NCBI GenBank assembly: GCA_900552305.1
Contig: URZD01000020.1
Coordinates: 1 to 17,651 of the forward strand
From: an uncultured Eubacteriales bacterium
GTDB taxonomy: Bacteria > Bacillota > Clostridia > Monoglobales > Monoglobaceae
DNA: 17,651 nucleotides
Reading direction: 5' to 3'
Under the pieces are notes generated by a model. The model made no database searches, was not told where the DNA came from, and saw only the letters and a program-made list of their open reading frames with translations. Numbering within the stretch: position 1 is the first letter of the stretch; every line of letters starts with the position of its first letter. Positions 16,045-17,651 of the stretch are shown here, in pieces. The translations under genes and the position numbers were made by a program.

Positions 16045-16828
16045 AAAGCGTATAGAAAAATGTATAGCCTCGGTGCTTAACCAAAATGCCGATACGGAAA
16101 TTATTGTAATAAACGACGGTTCGACAGACGGTACCGAATCGGCGCTGAGGAGATTTGGCGGAAAGATAATACTGAAAAGCATTGAAAACGCGGGAGTTGC
16201 AAATGCAAGAAACGTTGGACTTGCGGCGGCAAGCGGCGATTTTATAATGTTCCTTGATTCCGACGACACACTAAAGGACGGAGCGATTGCAGCTTTGCTT
16301 AAAATGCAGGCAGAGCATGACTCGGATATGGTTAGGTTCAGATACGAGTGCATACTTGAAAACGGCGGCAGATATGTTCCGCAGGGGCAGGCAAAGGGGA
16401 TAGGTTTTGTCGGAAAAAACGAATTTTGCGAAAAGGTTTATCCGATGTTTCTTGACGGAATTCGACTTAACAGCGTTTGTATGGGAATCTATCGGCGCAG
16501 ACTGGTTGACGGTCTGCGTTTCAGAACAGACATGAAAACGGCAGAGGACGCGGTTTTTTCTTTGGAAACGGTGACGCGCGCAAAAAATATTCTGTTTGCG
16601 GACGATGTTTTTTATGAATACTTCCGTTCCGAGGGCGGACTGACCGGGAGCGGACTGTCGTTGCGTGGTAAGTACAGGGATAACTTTAAATTCGCTTTGG
16701 CGACAATGAGCTATCTGAAAGCGTGGGAAATGGATTCGCCCTCAAACCGTTTTAAGGCAATTACAAGACCGATAAGGCTGACATTTAATAAAATAAAAAG
16801 GCAGAGATTGGAGAAGGCAGAGTTATGA
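16007..16828 (+). CDS. GT2 family glycosyltransferase
   Basis: A 273-residue GT-A-fold enzyme, a little shorter than the other two GT2 proteins here. ATG 16007 lies inside the end of the priming transferase gene and begins the family strand KVSVIIPAYNCEKRI; AAAGGT lies just upstream. Motifs: INDGS 35-39, the metal site DSDD 84-87, and AEDAVF 179-184, which corresponds to the ED base region. The 38-base overlap points to coupled translation, so it may add the second sugar directly after the priming step. It overlaps the next gene by ATGA. Confidence 0.88.
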   Translation: MKVSVIIPAYNCEKRIEKCIASVLNQNADTEIIVINDGSTDGTESALRRFGGKIILKSIENAGVANARNVGLAAASGDFIMFLDSDDTLKDGAIAALLKMQAEHDSDMVRFRYECILENGGRYVPQGQAKGIGFVGKNEFCEKVYPMFLDGIRLNSVCMGIYRRRLVDGLRFRTDMKTAEDAVFSLETVTRAKNILFADDVFYEYFRSEGGLTGSGLSLRGKYRDNFKFALATMSYLKAWEMDSPSNRFKAITRPIRLTFNKIKRQRLEKAEL

Positions 16829-17651
16829 AAGTTCTGAGACGTGTGATATTGCCGGTTATAACAGTGACGGTTGCGGCGTTGCTAATGCTTTCGGTATATG
16901 TGCTGTGGGATAACCGCCGCGTTGTGAATACCGAATATATATTTAAGTCGGAGCGCGTACCGATGGTGTTCGACGGCTTTAGGATAGCTTTGATCACAGA
17001 TTTTCACAACAGTGCGGATTACGAAAGGGTGCTTGACGCAGTGCGGGATTCCTCGCCGGATATAATATGTATCGCGGGCGACCTTGTAAGCATGAAAACT
17101 ACCGATTACAGTAATACAAAAAGGCTGATAAATCAACTGACAAGGATTGCGGACGTGTATTACGCATACGGAAATCATGAGTATTTTAACGCGACCTACA
17201 GAAACAGCGAAAAACCGCCTATTAAGGAAATATTAAAAGGGTCTGACGTTATATTTTTAAATAATGAGGTTAAATCAATCGAAAAAGACGGCAAAAAAAT
17301 TTATCTTGCGGGGTATGCGGACTCGGTACACGGCGACGGTGACGGCGCATTCTGGGAACACGCGGAGCCGGTGCTTAAAGGAATGAACAAACACATGAAC
17401 ACGGAAATACTGTCGGTGCTGCTTTTGCACCGTGCCCAGTATTTTGACGAGGTGTCACAGCTGCCGTTTGACCTTGTGCTTGGCGGACATCTGCACGGGG
17501 GTCAGGTAAATATTGAGCCGTTCAAAACGATGATACTTGAAAAACATGTCAAAACGGCAAAATATAGCCGCGGCGAATACTTCGAAAACGGACATGAGCT
17601 GATAATCAGCGGCGGGCGCGGCCAAGACGGGATAACCCCCGTTGTTGTGTA
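16825..17651 (+). CDS. Membrane-anchored metallophosphoesterase, runs off the right edge
   Basis: The first 275 residues of a calcineurin-like metallophosphoesterase. The ATG (16825) overlaps the stop of the GT2 gene. A single N-terminal membrane helix (about 9-27) places the catalytic domain outside, as in YkuE/YaeI-type proteins. All metal-site motifs are seen: D59-F-H61, GD at 85-86, GNHE at 116-119, H202 in LLLHR, and GHLHGGQ at 221-227. The family cleaves phosphomonoesters, diesters or pyrophosphates; some members act on lipids. Coupling to polysaccharide genes suggests a lipid-phosphate or polymer-linked substrate, but that is inference. The last part of the gene is beyond the window; no stop is reached. 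Confidence 0.88.
   Translation, partial: MKVLRRVILPVITVTVAALLMLSVYVLWDNRRVVNTEYIFKSERVPMVFDGFRIALITDFHNSADYERVLDAVRDSSPDIICIAGDLVSMKTTDYSNTKRLINQLTRIADVYYAYGNHEYFNATYRNSEKPPIKEILKGSDVIFLNNEVKSIEKDGKKIYLAGYADSVHGDGDGAFWEHAEPVLKGMNKHMNTEILSVLLLHRAQYFDEVSQLPFDLVLGGHLHGGQVNIEPFKTMILEKHVKTAKYSRGEYFENGHELIISGGRGQDGITPVVV

Overview
The window looks like a piece of a Clostridia-type (Bacillota) chromosome. The evidence is purine-rich Shine-Dalgarno sites before most genes, a class I cyclic-di-GMP riboswitch, an S-layer-homology (SLH) surface protein, and an exopolysaccharide (EPS) or capsule cluster of Gram-positive style. The genus cannot be read from this. It is probably metagenome-derived, because one junction near base 1575-1580 looks chimeric.

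Region 1 (1-1579, minus strand): the end of a sugar ABC importer operon. It holds an extracellular solute-binding protein followed by the start of a permease. The binding protein has lost its N-terminus at the junction.

Region 2 (1575-11244, plus strand): a compact polysaccharide operon. In order it holds two related chain-length or co-polymerase proteins (the first cut at its N-terminus by the same junction), a GT4-type glycosyltransferase, another GT-B-type glycosyltransferase, a GT2 glycosyltransferase, a Wzx-type flippase, a polysaccharide pyruvyl transferase and a second GT2. Several genes overlap by 4 bases or lie within 15 bases of each other, so they are probably co-transcribed. No Wzy-like polymerase and no CpsD-like tyrosine kinase is visible; they may lie outside the window.

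Region 3 (11245-12634): a probable PRC-barrel protein and a 54-residue basic protein. Two back-to-back hairpins follow, then the decayed effector domain of a LysR-type regulator. The decay consists of two in-frame nonsense codons and the loss of the DNA-binding domain.

Region 4 (12635-14438): a near-consensus sigma-A promoter drives a c-di-GMP-I (GEMM-I) riboswitch in the leader of a secreted SLH-domain protein. A hairpin-rich 3' region with an intrinsic terminator closes this unit.

Region 5 (14554-17651): the polysaccharide genes resume. They are a polyprenyl-phosphate sugar-1-phosphate transferase (the priming enzyme), a third GT2 that overlaps it, and a membrane-anchored metallophosphoesterase that runs off the right end.

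Together the genes suggest synthesis, pyruvate decoration and export of a lipid-linked repeat unit. A c-di-GMP-controlled wall-bound protein sits inside the locus, which would link surface polysaccharide and surface protein to a motile/sessile decision. That link is inference.
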